Shown here: piece after piece, positions 49,913-61,699 of the stretch | How the letters are laid out: the number at the start of each line of letters is the position of its first letter | Position numbering within the stretch: the first letter of the stretch is position 1 | DNA from: Gnetum montanum | Lineage: Eukaryota > Streptophyta > Gnetopsida > Gnetales > Gnetaceae | Length of the DNA stretch: 64,000 nt | Direction of reading: 5' to 3' | Assembly: GCA_015680685.1 (NCBI GenBank) | Contig: MNCI01027354.1 | Span: 8,306 to 72,305 of the forward strand | Translations under genes and position numbers: made by a program | Notes under the pieces: generated by a model | What the model saw: the letters and a program-made list of their open reading frames with translations, nothing else | What the model was told of the DNA's origin: nothing | Databases searched by the model: none

Positions 49913-52900
49913 TCATCTATTACCATCCCATCCCTGTGGTCTGTACTGAGCAGCCCGTCCTCTAGTATCGAGTTTATTTTCATCATGATAAACTGGGCCG
50001 TTGTGCTGCATTCTGTTCTGGAAATTTGGATACACCTGTGAAAGATTGCCGTTTCCTCTTACAGGAAGCCAAGTAGGAGATGGCATTGGTGGTTGACAAT
50101 TATGGTAACCATGATTTCTACGACCATTTACGACCTTGAAGCCAGCTTGAGGCATCTTATTATAAAATCGTGGATCCATCCCCTGTACACTCTGGGGTAT
50201 CATACCTGAATGATGACCATTTGACATACTGTAAATTGGGTAGGTAGGATGGTATCCATTGACAGGAACATTGTACTGTACGTGGTTCTGAGCTTCCCCA
50301 AAAACAGAAAAAGAAGCTACCCCGGGATCGATTCTCTGCATCTCGGCCGTATATGCATCAATTGCCATACCGTTATGTGAACCTGCAAAGTTATTTGAAC
50401 CACTCTGTGGACTTGGGAAAGTACTTGAACCAGAAGCATGGCCATGGGATAAACACTGATCTGGAAGGTAGCCTGCTGATGTAGCAAAACCTTGTTCATA
50501 ACCAGGAGGGCCCGCTGGCCTTCTCTTGGGAACGTAATAATGAGAAGGTTGAGGGCCTTGTGACCGTGCAAGTTGACGATATGTATGCCCATTCTGTAAT
50601 CTTGATTGTGGAAAAAATTCTGGAGCTTTTGTTGAATTTGTACCATTCAGTTGCAGACTGTTCCGTAGAAGACGATGGGCCGCATCCAGCAGCCGAGGCC
50701 CTGATATGGCCCCTGGTACAGGTGGCCTACAGACACAATATTAAAAGTAAGAGAATTGATGAAGAGAAAATCAAGCCTATGAAACTGAAACATTCAAATA
50801 CATGCCTTTCTTGAAGATGTTTCCTGTGACCAACATCTTCATGCCACAATATTGGTGTAGCCTTTATATCTTGCTCGGTTACGGTCTGCGAAAACAGAAA
50901 GATCTTATTCATAATTAGGTTTGAAGAAAGATTATGTCATTCACATACATGTTTGCTTCACTCATTTCTCATTTAAACAAAAACACACACACACACAAAG
51001 GAAAAACTACCAAAAAAAGGTACCATTTACACATGCAATTTCAGAACACAAATATTGTACCTTTTTGGGCATTATTACTCCATCTGGTGGGCTTGGGATG
51101 TGTCGTTGGGTAGGCGGATTTGAATATATTGCATGCCTTCACAGATTTTATGGTCAGCGTTGTAACATGTTCCCAAAATTCATCAGACCATGCATTCAAT
51201 CGTGTGGAAAGATGAACCTACTGAATCAAAGAGAAAACACTGAATAGTAAGCAAACTTACACTGCTTTATTATCACAAACATCTTCAAGGCCCGAAATGG
51301 GGGACGTATATGTTGATGGGCAAGCACTGCCCTCACATGGACATAAAAATCCGTTCATCCCATCACTGCAAACACGATGAAAAGGCATAAATACAGAAAT
51401 GGGACAGAAACTCATATCATATTACGAAAGCAGGCACAATAAATGATTGAGCTAGCACATACAAATCAACTGCAGGTATCACTAAAAACTAAAGATAAAG
51501 GCACCGCTGCAGTGAAAGTATGAACCCACAACACCAACCTATATAAAGGATCGATTTCCTCTTTGACATTGATTCTGTCTGCGTTTGAATGATGATATTT
51601 CTCGTACAAGTTTAGAATAAATGGAGCCAAACTGTGTGTAACTAATACAAAAATTAAGTCACGGTGAATACTGTTCCTATATCTTTCCTCTTCCTGCAGT
51701 AGAGAAGGGAATAGCAAAAATGAAAACCGTTCAATGGGAAAAAAAAAGACAAAAAAAATTAGAGTTAAAAAAAACAAATGCATCATAATATAGCTATAAA
51801 ATAAAAACAACCAAAAAACGATGTTTATGGACAGAGCACAATATCAAACCACAACATACCGTCAACAAGCCTTCAATTTTAGCAGTCTCGGCAAGAAGGC
51901 GAGTTTCATCGATAAATGGCAATTTCACAACACCCTATACAGTTAAAGAAAGATAATTTCTCCCCACGGTTAAGGTAACCGGAAACAAACATATATAAGA
52001 TTTAAATTCACGGCACCAACAGAACAATAAGCACATACCTGCCAGGCGAATCGCTTACCATTCATGTCAATTTCAAACTCTATTACCACAAGATCAAGTT
52101 AGAAGCCATTTACTTTCAGAACTAATTAAAAAGAAACTGAATGAACCGAACTACTAAGGTATTACCTTTTGGATAAAAATCAGTGAGCGGCGACTGCGGA
52201 TCTGTCATAAGGAATCTGTATGGCTCAGGAAGAGCTTGTGCACTGCATACAAAGCACAAATTGAATAACAGAAGTAAGCTCAATTTTTTAAAAAAAGAAA
52301 TTCAGACTTCATTATATTCGCTTACAAACCTTGCAGAAGGAAGAGTTCCCATAAGTTGATCAAACGGCTTAAAAGGTTTGCCAAGGAAAAATATTATTTC
52401 CAATTCTTCAAGATCCTTGAGATCTGATGCGAATGGAGCATAATGATATGGATAAAACCTGCAGGTAACAGTGTCACTTAGGCGAAACACCAATTGTTAC
52501 AACAAATAAAAGAAAAACACAGCAGCGACAGAAACAGCTGATTCTCGATTCATTTGTTACATGAAATATACAATATAAATATTCTGAATCGAAAACTGAC
52601 TGTTTTCTTAGAAGCTTGTTATGCTGAGTTACAGCAACGGTAAAAAAGAGCGCATGCTGAGTTAGTTAGGGGCTTGTTATTAAAGTACAACGGGCAACTC
52701 AACCATTATGTTCATTCAAAATTATAGAATATTGTCTTTGATAATCTCCAAGTGAAACGCAAGACCCTAGAGATCTATTTGACAGAAAACAAATTCAGGC
52801 AAAACGAACACATGCTGAGTTAGTTAGGGGCTTGTCATTAAAGTATCTCTAGCAGTCTAGTTATGAGGTACAATGGGCAACTCAACCATTATGTTCATTC

Positions 52901-55900
52901 AAAATTATAGAAAAATGTCCTTGATAATCTCCATGTGAAACCCAAGACCCTAGAGATCTATCTGACAGAAAATTCAGGCATTTTCAGCCATTTTGGTTTG
53001 CAGAATAGGCAGAATACCCATTGGAATTGAACCTATGACTTCTACCATAAAAGTTGAAGGTCTTACAAAAAAGTTGCCACTCATTGTAAAACAAAATTCT
53101 AAAGGCTGTGAAAACAAGATTCTTTAGAAAATCAATAGTTAGTTCAGTACAAACAAACTTCTCTTACCATTGCCACGAGCATGCTCCTTGATAGTAGTAA
53201 CGCATCACCCATACAAGCCCTTCTGTATACTTTAAAACCTGCCACAATGTAAAAGCAGAAATTATTTGAAATATTTTTCGGTGTGTTCCAGAAAAGCACA
53301 CGGATACAAGTAGGATTTTGCCTGAACGGCCAATTTTCTTTTACCAATATTGAATTCAATTTCTAAAAACTACAGATATTAACTGTAGCTTCACTACCAT
53401 TCATACATTAGTATAAACAATATGCACTTGAAATCCTTTGGAAAGAAGCTAAAGGAAAACAAGCTCTATTTGAAGCCCATGAGAAGCTGAAGAATCTTGT
53501 AACCAAAATGACCAAAAGAAAAAATACCTTCGAACCACTCAAACTTACCACATCTTTTTTAATTTCATCCATAGCTTGGGGTGTTTGTGCTCCAAATTTT
53601 TCTGCATAGTATCTTTCTTTCCAGCCTGGTTCTCCCAGTTTTATCTAAAATGCCCCAAATTAAAACTTTCAAAAAAATTAGGCACTTTGATGGATAATTA
53701 AAATTCTAGACTTCCTCCAAAGTATTGCACAATGAACCTTGTCGGTCTGTGACGGATTCTGTTCTGACAAACTTAATTTTTTCATTCTAGAGTTCAATGA
53801 CATGTTTCCATTCTGCAGAAATAAAATTTGAAAGGTTAAAACAATTTTATTATTGCCATGGAAAATTTGTGGAGAAATTTGGAGGAAAAAAATAAACAGA
53901 ATTCAGATTGCATTCAGCAGGAAATAACAGAATATTAAAAGTTACAAAACGCGAAACACGTAGAATAGATTTGTAACAAACCTGATTTGATAAATTCTCT
54001 GATTTAGAATAATTGGAATTCTTTGCCCTACGATGAGCATCTGCATTTTCTTGAGCCTGAAAGAAACAAAATCAGTATGAAAGGAAATATCTTGTTCAAT
54101 TTATGAAGCAAACATTTCCAAATAAGTCTCAAATCCTGATAAATACATCATAAATAGTAAATTCATTAATTCATAAAAAAGAAGCATAACAGTTTTTCTT
54201 CAATGTCCTATCCTTTCTGCTCTCTCAGTTCATCAAAGCATCAATATTTTTTACGCATTTCATACGTACTTAAATGGGTAAGATACTAGTGTATAATCAG
54301 TTTCAAATTTATCATATCCAATCAAATAGATAGACATAATTCTTAATCTCACTTATCTAATCACAAAAATTTTCAAGAGATACAATTTACTGGAACGCTT
54401 AGAAGAATTGTTAATCAAAATTCTAAAATGGTAATAATTAGAATAAACAGAATATCTCAACTACTTTATAAAATGTAACAACACAGACCTTCTGAAGCCG
54501 AGCTCTCTTTTCAAAAATGTTGCCTTCATACACTGCAACAGCTTCAATAAAATGTTCAACCCTTTTTAGATTTACCTACAGAAACAATAACCCTTTACTT
54601 TACAAAAGCCTAAATGACATGGCACACATTTAAGAATTCAAATTTAAAGCAAACAATTAAGAAATATCCTATGACTGCTACGGTTCATAAGCATATGAAG
54701 CAGAACTATCAAGAGTTTAAATAATGTGTAAAGCAACAGATCAGAAGTTAGAACCTTGTACACTCAAAAGTTAACACTGAGAATTTGTTTACTAGAAACG
54801 AAAATCAGCTAATGTCATCAATATAGTAGCCATAGCATGTATCATATCTACTTGAATTCAGCTTTATGAATTGTCTCTGACTATCTCATTTCATGGCATT
54901 TCTGATCTAACGTAGACTTCTGTTTCAAGTAATAAACCTCTTTGGAAAAAGCCTATGTCTAATCTACATTGAACAAAGACATAACATCTTAGCCAACTCT
55001 CTTTTACTCTCTCTCCATAGGGCTCTCGTTTTCATCTTTCCCTTTGGATGCCTTTGGATTCGGCTTGGGACAAAACTCTTCATTTCGAGACTCTATTTTC
55101 GTACTCTTAGATGGTTTTCATATTTTATAAATACCATCATTATCTTCCTTTTTATTTATAAAATGCCATAACAACTATAATATTCTTTATAATTAGCTTT
55201 CTTACCTACCTTATCATCTTTTTCCTTTTATCTTGCTTAGACTTCCATATCATCTTAATCACTTTTAATTGCATGTCACTTGTTAAAGCATTTCATTTGC
55301 TTCTTAATTACTTCTTTCACCTCCAAACTCCACCATTAGTGCTTTCATGTTTATATCATTTATTTCATTCCGTGGACTCTCCAATCCTTTTAACTGCTAT
55401 TTTAACATAGCTAAAAATCTTACCCCACTTACTAGCAAATAGTTAATCCAAAATGTTAGTTCTGCTTTTGTAGCTCATGAGATGTTCTTTTCTCTTTTCT
55501 AAAGTAATCACTATAATATGATCATTATCACTTGCAAATTTCCCAATTTCTGTTCCCATTTCATGGTATTTTCATATTCCTGTAGCCCCATACATTTTCT
55601 TACATCCTCTGCTATAAGTTTGCCTTCCGGCGGGATATGCAAACCATAACTGGGATATTTTCTGTATCTTCACTAGGTTGTCAAAATAAACAGTATCAGA
55701 AAATGCTTTTACAGAATATTGATTCAATATTGAGAAAAGAAGCCTTAATAAGAACACCAAAAAGCCAGTTTCCAAGTCAAACACATATATACAAAATAAT
55801 TTCACAAACCTCACAAATATTTTACAATACTGCAACAAATACTTTTGAATGTTAAAGTAAATGTAATATTAAAATAAAATAAAATAAAAGACATCATACC

Positions 55901-58900
55901 TCACCCAAATCTGTTAAATAACCTCCCATCCTGCTAAACTCCCTCTTATAAACATACATCAACAAATCGATTGCACCCTGTTGCAAATTTTCTTTTTAGT
56001 TCTAAATACATTAGATGCATACAACAGCAGGTACTATTTAAAAAAGTTTAGAAAAAAATACACTGTTTTAAAAACATATATATTATAGCAGGTAAGGTAC
56101 TCATTTCTCAAGTCAAAGACCTGGGTTCGAGCCTAGGCACAGCCACTCAAAGAGGTTAGGCTTTTGCTTATCAACCAAGCCTCTTGGGACCCTGCTTAGC
56201 GGAATAAGCACTGTGGCTCCAGGTGATGATCCTTTTTTATATATTATAGCAGGTACTATTTAAGAAAAGAATCTAGAAACAAAGAAGCCATTTTAAAAGC
56301 AGTGACAAACCTCACGAATCTCCAAGGTAGGCATGTGTGGAAGAAAATCATTGCCCACAAAGAAGCACATGAACACAAAATCATCAACAATGCATTCAAA
56401 ATCAATCTTAAATGGAGGATTTTGTATGTTCAGTTCAAACTCTAAATACTCCCGTAATGTCCAGAGGTTAAGAAACTGTTCAAGCAAAGAGTGCACATAT
56501 TACACTTCTGATGATATTCACATTGATGTGTTCTTGCACTACAAGAAAGCTTACTGAAATGCAAATGTATGAAAACCTGATAGGGTTTTTTATGAATAGA
56601 AGGTTTGCTTTCATTATCTTCCGTTACACCTTCCTCAGAATCTGAAGGCCCTACGCATTCAGCAGCCAGATGTCCAATCTGACCACAGAGGAAGCACTTT
56701 TCCTTCTGACCAGCGAACGTAACCACCTAGTGCATTACAGAAACATTACACTCAAATGGAAAAAGAATACTTACATGGTGAAATACATGGAAGAAAATTG
56801 TAATGAAGACAATCTCTATCAACAAACCTCTCTTAAAATTGAGAAGTGAACTTCGTGTGTTGCCAATCCAAGCATAATAAGATCAGCATCCTACATAAGA
56901 CAACAAATTAAACATAAACCAGAATTGAGAATGAAAAATAATAAAATTAAGCACAAACTTATACAACAAAGAAAGTAATAATATTGACATGGAAATGCTC
57001 AAGTAATCTGAACTAGTTGCATAAATCCAAATATGCACACTTACCAATCCATATAAACAATGACGAGTATTTGGATCAAAACCCGGACAATTACGTTGCA
57101 GCCTTATATAGGACATAATTTTATGTTCCCCCTCGCCAGGCACATTTGCATCAGATAATATAACCTTAAATTTTACATTCACAGTTTCAGTTAGGGAAAG
57201 AATAATTGCAAGAAATAAACACTTGAATAGCAAGTATTTAGCAAGAAGGTAGTGAACATTGAAATATATGACAATGGAGTTACAAACCTTCAGATTTTTC
57301 CACCCTAGGTCACTGTTTAACTTTCGATGTATGTAATACTGAAGAGCAGATGATAATGTTGTCATGAATTCAGTGCCAGGTGTGATGACATTTGAATCAT
57401 GGGTTTCTGACTTCTCTTTTGTAGTCAAAATTTTGCCTTCTACCTCAAAGTCATTTCTTAACTGTTCTTCTTCAGCAACCTTATAAATATCGACGAAATA
57501 AAAAATATAAGATTGACACATTCTTGTTCATTTTGAACCAGCGTTAAAGACATTCATATTGTCATCAAACTTACTATTTCAGCTGCATCTTTTGCAGCCC
57601 GAAACCGTCTTGTGCGTTGTTGATTCATCTTAGCTCTTGGAGCCACGCCATCTGAAATTAGACCAATGATATATAAACTATTGAAGCATGCTCAATAAGT
57701 TTTCATTTTAAAAAAGAACAAATTAAAATAAATATGTGTGTTGATTACATTGCAAACAAGCCTCCTAAGAAATATTTTAACTTTCAGTTGTGAATCACAT
57801 ATAAGATTTATAATATTAAAGTTTTGGAAAGTAGTCAACAACAAAGTAGAAGCCATTAACCATTGCAAACATTTAAAAGGATATATATACTGACCTATCG
57901 CCATAAATAAAAGCTTCCTTGGTCTTACAATTGAAAACAAGTGATCTATGTAGTCAAATATAATTTTAAAAACAACATTGAATGTGGCTGGTGCTGGCTG
58001 TAAAAAACAAAAACAATAACCGATCAGAATGGTGCACTGAATATCCTTATAAAAGTTTATATGTTTCCCTGAAAAAAGAAAATATTAAAACAGAATCACA
58101 AATTCAAGACTGCTTAAAAACAAACTAGAGCATACTATTTAAATACTATTACCCTAAGTAAATAATTATTTTATCCATCTGTAATCAGATTCCTAAGTAT
58201 TTAAAAGATTGACGAATAGTTCCATTGTGTTGTTGGTCATCACATCAGTATGACACACTCAAAATCCCTAGTTTTGAACGTAGATAATGCAAGTCATTTG
58301 AGTTTGTGCTTCATTTGCAGTATACATTTAATTAAATACAGGCTTGTAATCCTGAATGTTTACACCAATTTCAAAGCTCCTTGCATGGTAAATGCCCCAA
58401 AAATAAAATTATTTTTCATCTGGCATGTGAGCATATTCAAAGCCCTAGGGCTCATGCTACTGTAGAAGTCGTTTTGGGAATCATAAAATCACAAAATTCT
58501 TGTTTTCTATTTCAATAAACTCAATACACCGCATCTACTAGATCCTAAAAGCAATTGGATTCTTCTGTTTTATTTGCTTATGCAAATTTATCTCACATAG
58601 CACCTATCATTTCCTTGAAAATTGAATTTATCTTTTTTGAAATAGTGACAAATAAAAGATACAAACATTTCAACCATTTTCTCTTCTTACGGACTTCAGC
58701 TTGTCAGAAACAACAATTCTTATAAACTCTAGCTTCTCATAATCACGGATACAAATAAAAGCATTTATAGAACATGCACTCCGGTTTGATGGCTCTACCC
58801 TGCACACCCTACCCAAAGAGGAGGCACCCCAAAAGAAAGACTCTCAAACGGAATACTCTGCCCAATATGTTTACCTAGAATTTTCATTACCAATTTTTGT

Positions 58901-59695
58901 ACATAGCAAAATTTCCACTAAAAGTTTGAGTTTAGAATACTCAATCTACTTAAGAATTTATGTGGGAAAAAAATTGACAATACCCACAAAGAGCTTCACA
59001 TAAGGGCAGGTACAAATAAACACATGTATGGAACATGTGCCCCGGTTTAATGGCTCTCCCCTGCACACCCTGCCCAAAAAGGAGGCACACCAAAAGAAAG
59101 ACTCTCAAAAGGAATATTCTGCCCAATATGTTTACCCAGAATTTCCATAACTACTGTTTGCAAATAGCAAAATTCCCGCTAAAGAGTTCTTTAAGTTTAA
59201 GAATACTCAATCTATTTAAGAATTTATGTGGGAAAATTAAATTGAAAATGCCCACAAATAGCTAGCAAATTCTGTGGTATAATATACTAGCTGTAGAAGT
59301 TTAACTCCATAAAAAAAATTAATTCAAAGCGAACAGTTACGACATTCAGAATAGAAGGACCAATTAAATCAGCTCTGATTTTCTTGCTTTTCGATCTCAA
59401 AAATTGAAGGAAGACATTGACAGTTTGACACCAAAAACCACGTTGCTGAACGCAGAAGTTCAGAAAATCTTTAAAAACCCTGACAATCCCAGGATGAAAA
59501 ACAAACGTCAAGAATACTTACACTGCCTTCTGGATGGAAACATGGATGAATGATGCCATTCATATCCAAGTAGAAATTATCGAACTCCAAGCCATTAGGA
59601 TTTGGCTGTGAGGAATCAGACTCCCCCTCAACTGCATCAACAACAACGAGAGGGTACCTGTCTGAAAGCCACCTGTAAAATGCTGGCACTCCCAT
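49913..59695 (-). CDS. XRN: XRN-family 5'-3' exoribonuclease, 23 exons, 1,025 aa
   Basis: Processive 5'-to-3' exoribonuclease acting on 5'-monophosphate RNA; plants have nuclear XRN2/XRN3 and cytoplasmic XRN4, all Rat1-like. The N-terminus [15 protein letters not shown] is diagnostic. Acidic active-site motifs: [10 protein letters not shown] (Asp44), [13 protein letters not shown] (Asp187, Glu193, Glu195), DADLIMLGL (223-231) and GNDFLPHMP (Asp336). A CCHC zinc knuckle at residues 254-267 (CX2CX4HX4C) is the plant XRN feature. [11 protein letters not shown] and a glycine/proline/asparagine-rich tail of about 270 residues follow. All 23 exons join in frame and sum to 3,078 nt. The start is the family's conserved Met. 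Length (1,025) is nearer XRN2/3 than XRN4, but I see no clear bipartite NLS, so the subtype is open. One oddity: residue 321 is Cys (FECIVDD) where I expect Arg. Confidence 0.95.
50981..50997. repeat. (CA)n microsatellite in XRN intron 21
   Basis: About eight CA dinucleotides in a short run within intron 21. Confidence 0.8.
52653..52980. repeat. 158-bp tandem duplication in XRN intron 14
   Basis: CATGCTGAGTTAGTTAGGGG occurs at 52,653 and 52,811; downstream, both copies hold CAACTCAACCATTATGTTC and AAGACCCTAGAGATCTAT. The second copy has about 25 extra bases. The right copy merges into the SINE-like sequence at 52,811-53,090. Confidence 0.85.
52811..53090 (-). mobile_element. SINE-like element in XRN intron 14
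   Basis: Read on the minus strand from about 53,090, it carries a box A-like GTGGCAACTTTTTTGTAAGA and a good RNA polymerase III box B, GGTTCAATTCC (about 53,020-53,035), 40-50 bases apart. This is the head of a tRNA-derived SINE in the same orientation as the gene. The 3' portion is the part duplicated at 52,653. Confidence 0.5.
56095..56237 (+). mobile_element. SINE-like insertion with 18-bp target duplication in XRN intron 8
   Basis: 143 bp bounded by perfect direct repeats TATATATTATAGCAGGTA (56,077-56,094 and 56,238-56,255). Inside is a box B-type GGTTCGAGCCT (about 56,132) and a terminal T-run. Box A is not clear and would overlap the left flank. Orientation opposite to the XRN gene. 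Confidence 0.7.
58747..59263. repeat. 262-bp tandem duplication in XRN intron 1
   Basis: Two copies starting at about 58,747 and 59,009 share long strings such as CTGCACACCCT, AAAGAAAGACTCTCAAA and AAGAATTTATGTGGGAAAA. They differ by scattered substitutions and small indels, so the duplication is not recent. Confidence 0.85.
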
Positions 59696-60692
59696 TTACT
59701 CCTTTCTGTAGCTCGATCCAGGGGTTTGTTATGTGGCCACGACAGATCCTGTATGCAGCTTCCTTTTGTATTCGAATACTCTCTTTCTTTTTCTCTCTGT
59801 ACTTTCGAAAGCTGTTTCTCTGTGAAACCTCGCGCGCAACGAAGTTTAGGGCAAATTCTCTGCGCAAAACAAATGTTCCACGACCAAAACGTCCAAAAAA
59901 TTCAAGCCGCGGAAAGAGGACGGAGGCCTGAATTTCTTCGTTAAACTTCCAAAATGCACCTCCTCCGCCTCTTGTTTTATCTAAAATTACACTTTCAGGC
60001 AAGAAGCCTCTTCAGCTGTCTCGGATGACTTTTAATCAAAAAATGGTAGTACCGCGTTTCAGGGTTAACGACTTCTGACCATTCATACCAAACTTGTACA
60101 AACGAATCACGATCCAATATGACAACTTTTTTTTTAAAAGTAATCGCCGCTATTGTGTAGCCTTTTTTATTATTATTTTATTTATAGCAAGGGAGATATG
60201 ACCAATGAGTAACTCAATTCCGGCACAAAAGTTGAAAATAAACGAATAAATCCCGTTCCAACTGCTCCTTGTCTATGAGGATTAAATAAGGTTGATCGGT
60301 CCACGTAGCCCCTAATATACCGTAAGCAAGTTGACTGTGCTTCATCAACTATCTTCTATCTTCGTGATTTAAACGAGTGATTAAAATGATTTTTCTTAAA
60401 TGGTCAAGACATTCATCTTTCACATAGGAGATTGTGGGTTGTGGGTTTGATTCTTGCATGCTCTTCATAGTATAGCACTTGTTGAGTAGCTTTGTGGTGA
60501 GAGTCTTTTCATTGTGGGTCACATCTACCTTGCTATATAGGTAGGGGTTGTGCTACCAACCTCAATAAATAAAAATAAAAATAAAATTCTTACTTTGTTA
60601 ATTTTTAAGTATTTTGGGGGTGTTAAACTTATGTATAACCTAATAAGATATTACATTAACAACTTGAATCATCCCTAATTGGCTTTGTTACC
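59696..60692. other. XRN upstream region with SINE-like repeat
   Basis: Presumed 5' UTR and promoter of XRN on the minus strand. 59,820-59,990 is more GC-rich (CGCGCGCAACG, CCGCGGAAAG), as often seen at plant promoters. No TATA box could be fixed. At about 60,395-60,590 lies a plus-strand repeat with a box B-like GGGTTTGATTCTTG (about 60,439) and an A-rich tail of AATAA units, probably a tRNA-derived SINE. Confidence 0.45.
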
Positions 60693-60849
60693 TAATGAGC
60701 AATGAGTGTCCCCTATGCCCAACCATACAAATCATAAGCATTTACACATGGCCTGATCGTAGTTTGTGGAGTGGATTAGCAACTTACTTAGATCGTTAAA
60801 TGTAATTGCAAGTCATCTTCCCAATTACACTTATGTTGGCCTTAGTTTG
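60693..60849 (-). repeat. LTR end fragment, cut by element G
   Basis: Reverse-oriented LTR terminus resembling 24,173-24,330 (CCCCTATGCCCAACCATAC in both). It starts TAATGAGCAATGAGTG and runs until 60,849, where the element G LTR begins; the rest of it should lie beyond the right edge. Confidence 0.65.
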
Positions 60850-61562
60850 TGATGAAGCACTAAGCAGTCGATGCGTCGACGCGGCCTCGTCAACGCATCC
60901 CTCCATGCATCGACGTGGCCCTGTTTATGTAGAGCCTGTTTTAGCCTTTAAATAAGTGGTCCTCCGCCACACCTAGGCACCTTTCTAGTAGTTGTAGCAA
61001 AGCCCTTGCATTTTGTTTCTGTAGGAGTTAGAATATTTTCCTAGTGCATGCTTGCAGTGTGATGCTTGTAATTGTACAGCACCTTTATTCGAGTGTGACG
61101 TACTTGGACGCGCACATGACTGAAATAAAGATCGAGATTACNCGGTGCACGAGGTCCAAGATGTGTACAGATGATTAAGGAACGGATGNGCAGTGGTGCA
61201 CGAGGTCCAAGATGTGTACAGATGATTAAGGAACGGATGCTCATCGCACCTAGTATAGTTTAGACTCTTTCCTCCCATGTCCCATTAGCTTAGACTTCAT
61301 TTCTTATTGCTTATTAGTTTAAACAAAGTTATTTTCCATTGCCTCTAGGAGTAGCATTAGGTTAGAAACCACATCATACACCTCATTCTGAACTAAACCA
61401 TACGTGACAAAGCATATACTAGTCCAGGTGGGAAGACAGCGAACTGCGATCAACGTGTAACTATCTAGATACCACAACTAGCCTATCTCCGGAGTTCGAC
61501 TGGATCATGCGTGAACGCTCGTATTCGTATGGTTGAGTGTAGGGGTACCTCGCCGCTCATCA
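60850..61562 (+). repeat. Element G 5' LTR (713 bp)
   Basis: Starts TGATGAAGCACTAAGCAG, ends CCTCGCCGCTCATCA. U3 has CpG-rich TCGATGCGTCGACGCGG; TATA-like CTTTAAATAAGTGG near 60,950; polyadenylation-type AATAAAGATCGAG near 61,126. Single Ns at 61,142 and 61,189 flank a 46-base piece repeated at once after the second N (GGTGCACGAGGTCC...), an assembly join artefact. Confidence 0.88.
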
Positions 61563-61563
61563 T

Positions 61564-61581
61564 TGGCACCGTTGCCGGGGA
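61564..61581 (+). promoter_or_regulatory. Element G PBS (tRNA-Asp)
   Basis: TGGCACCGTTGCCGGGGA, one base after the LTR; 17 of 18 bases complementary to the plant tRNA-Asp(GTC) 3' end. Confidence 0.88.
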
Positions 61582-61699
61582 TGGTGCTAGTTATCTAGAT
61601 TAGTTATATCATACAAGATCGCTGTAACAGGTATTAACGATATATCCTTTAGAAAAGAAATTAAATTAAATTCAATTAAGTCACACACAGTTCACAACA

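Larger units (their letters stand above)
49913..59695 (-). other. XRN: Exon map of the XRN gene
   Basis: Exons in transcript order: 59695-59522, 57997-57895, 57651-57575, 57479-57288, 57164-57045, 56890-56828, 56726-56577, 56475-56311, 55977-55900, 54575-54489, 54056-53982, 53812-53738, 53644-53549, 53238-53168, 52458-52330, 52242-52166, 52079-52039, 51934-51860, 51693-51539, 51365-51261, 51136-51061, 50885-50806, 50726-49913. I placed borders by GT/AG signals and by keeping the conserved frame. All donors are GT except exon 22, whose frame requires a GC donor (AAAG/GCATG at 50,806/50,805). Stop is TGA at 49,913-49,915. Intron 1 (1.5 kb), intron 9 (1.3 kb) and intron 14 (0.7 kb) hold repeats or low-complexity DNA. 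Confidence 0.88.

Noticed and set aside
56120-56145. tRNA gene from the box B match
   Set aside because: No cloverleaf, no matching acceptor stem and no clear box A; fits a SINE better.
59602-59944. Plus-strand ORFs over the XRN first exon and 5' region
   Set aside because: Antisense to a well-supported exon and 5' UTR; no family resemblance.
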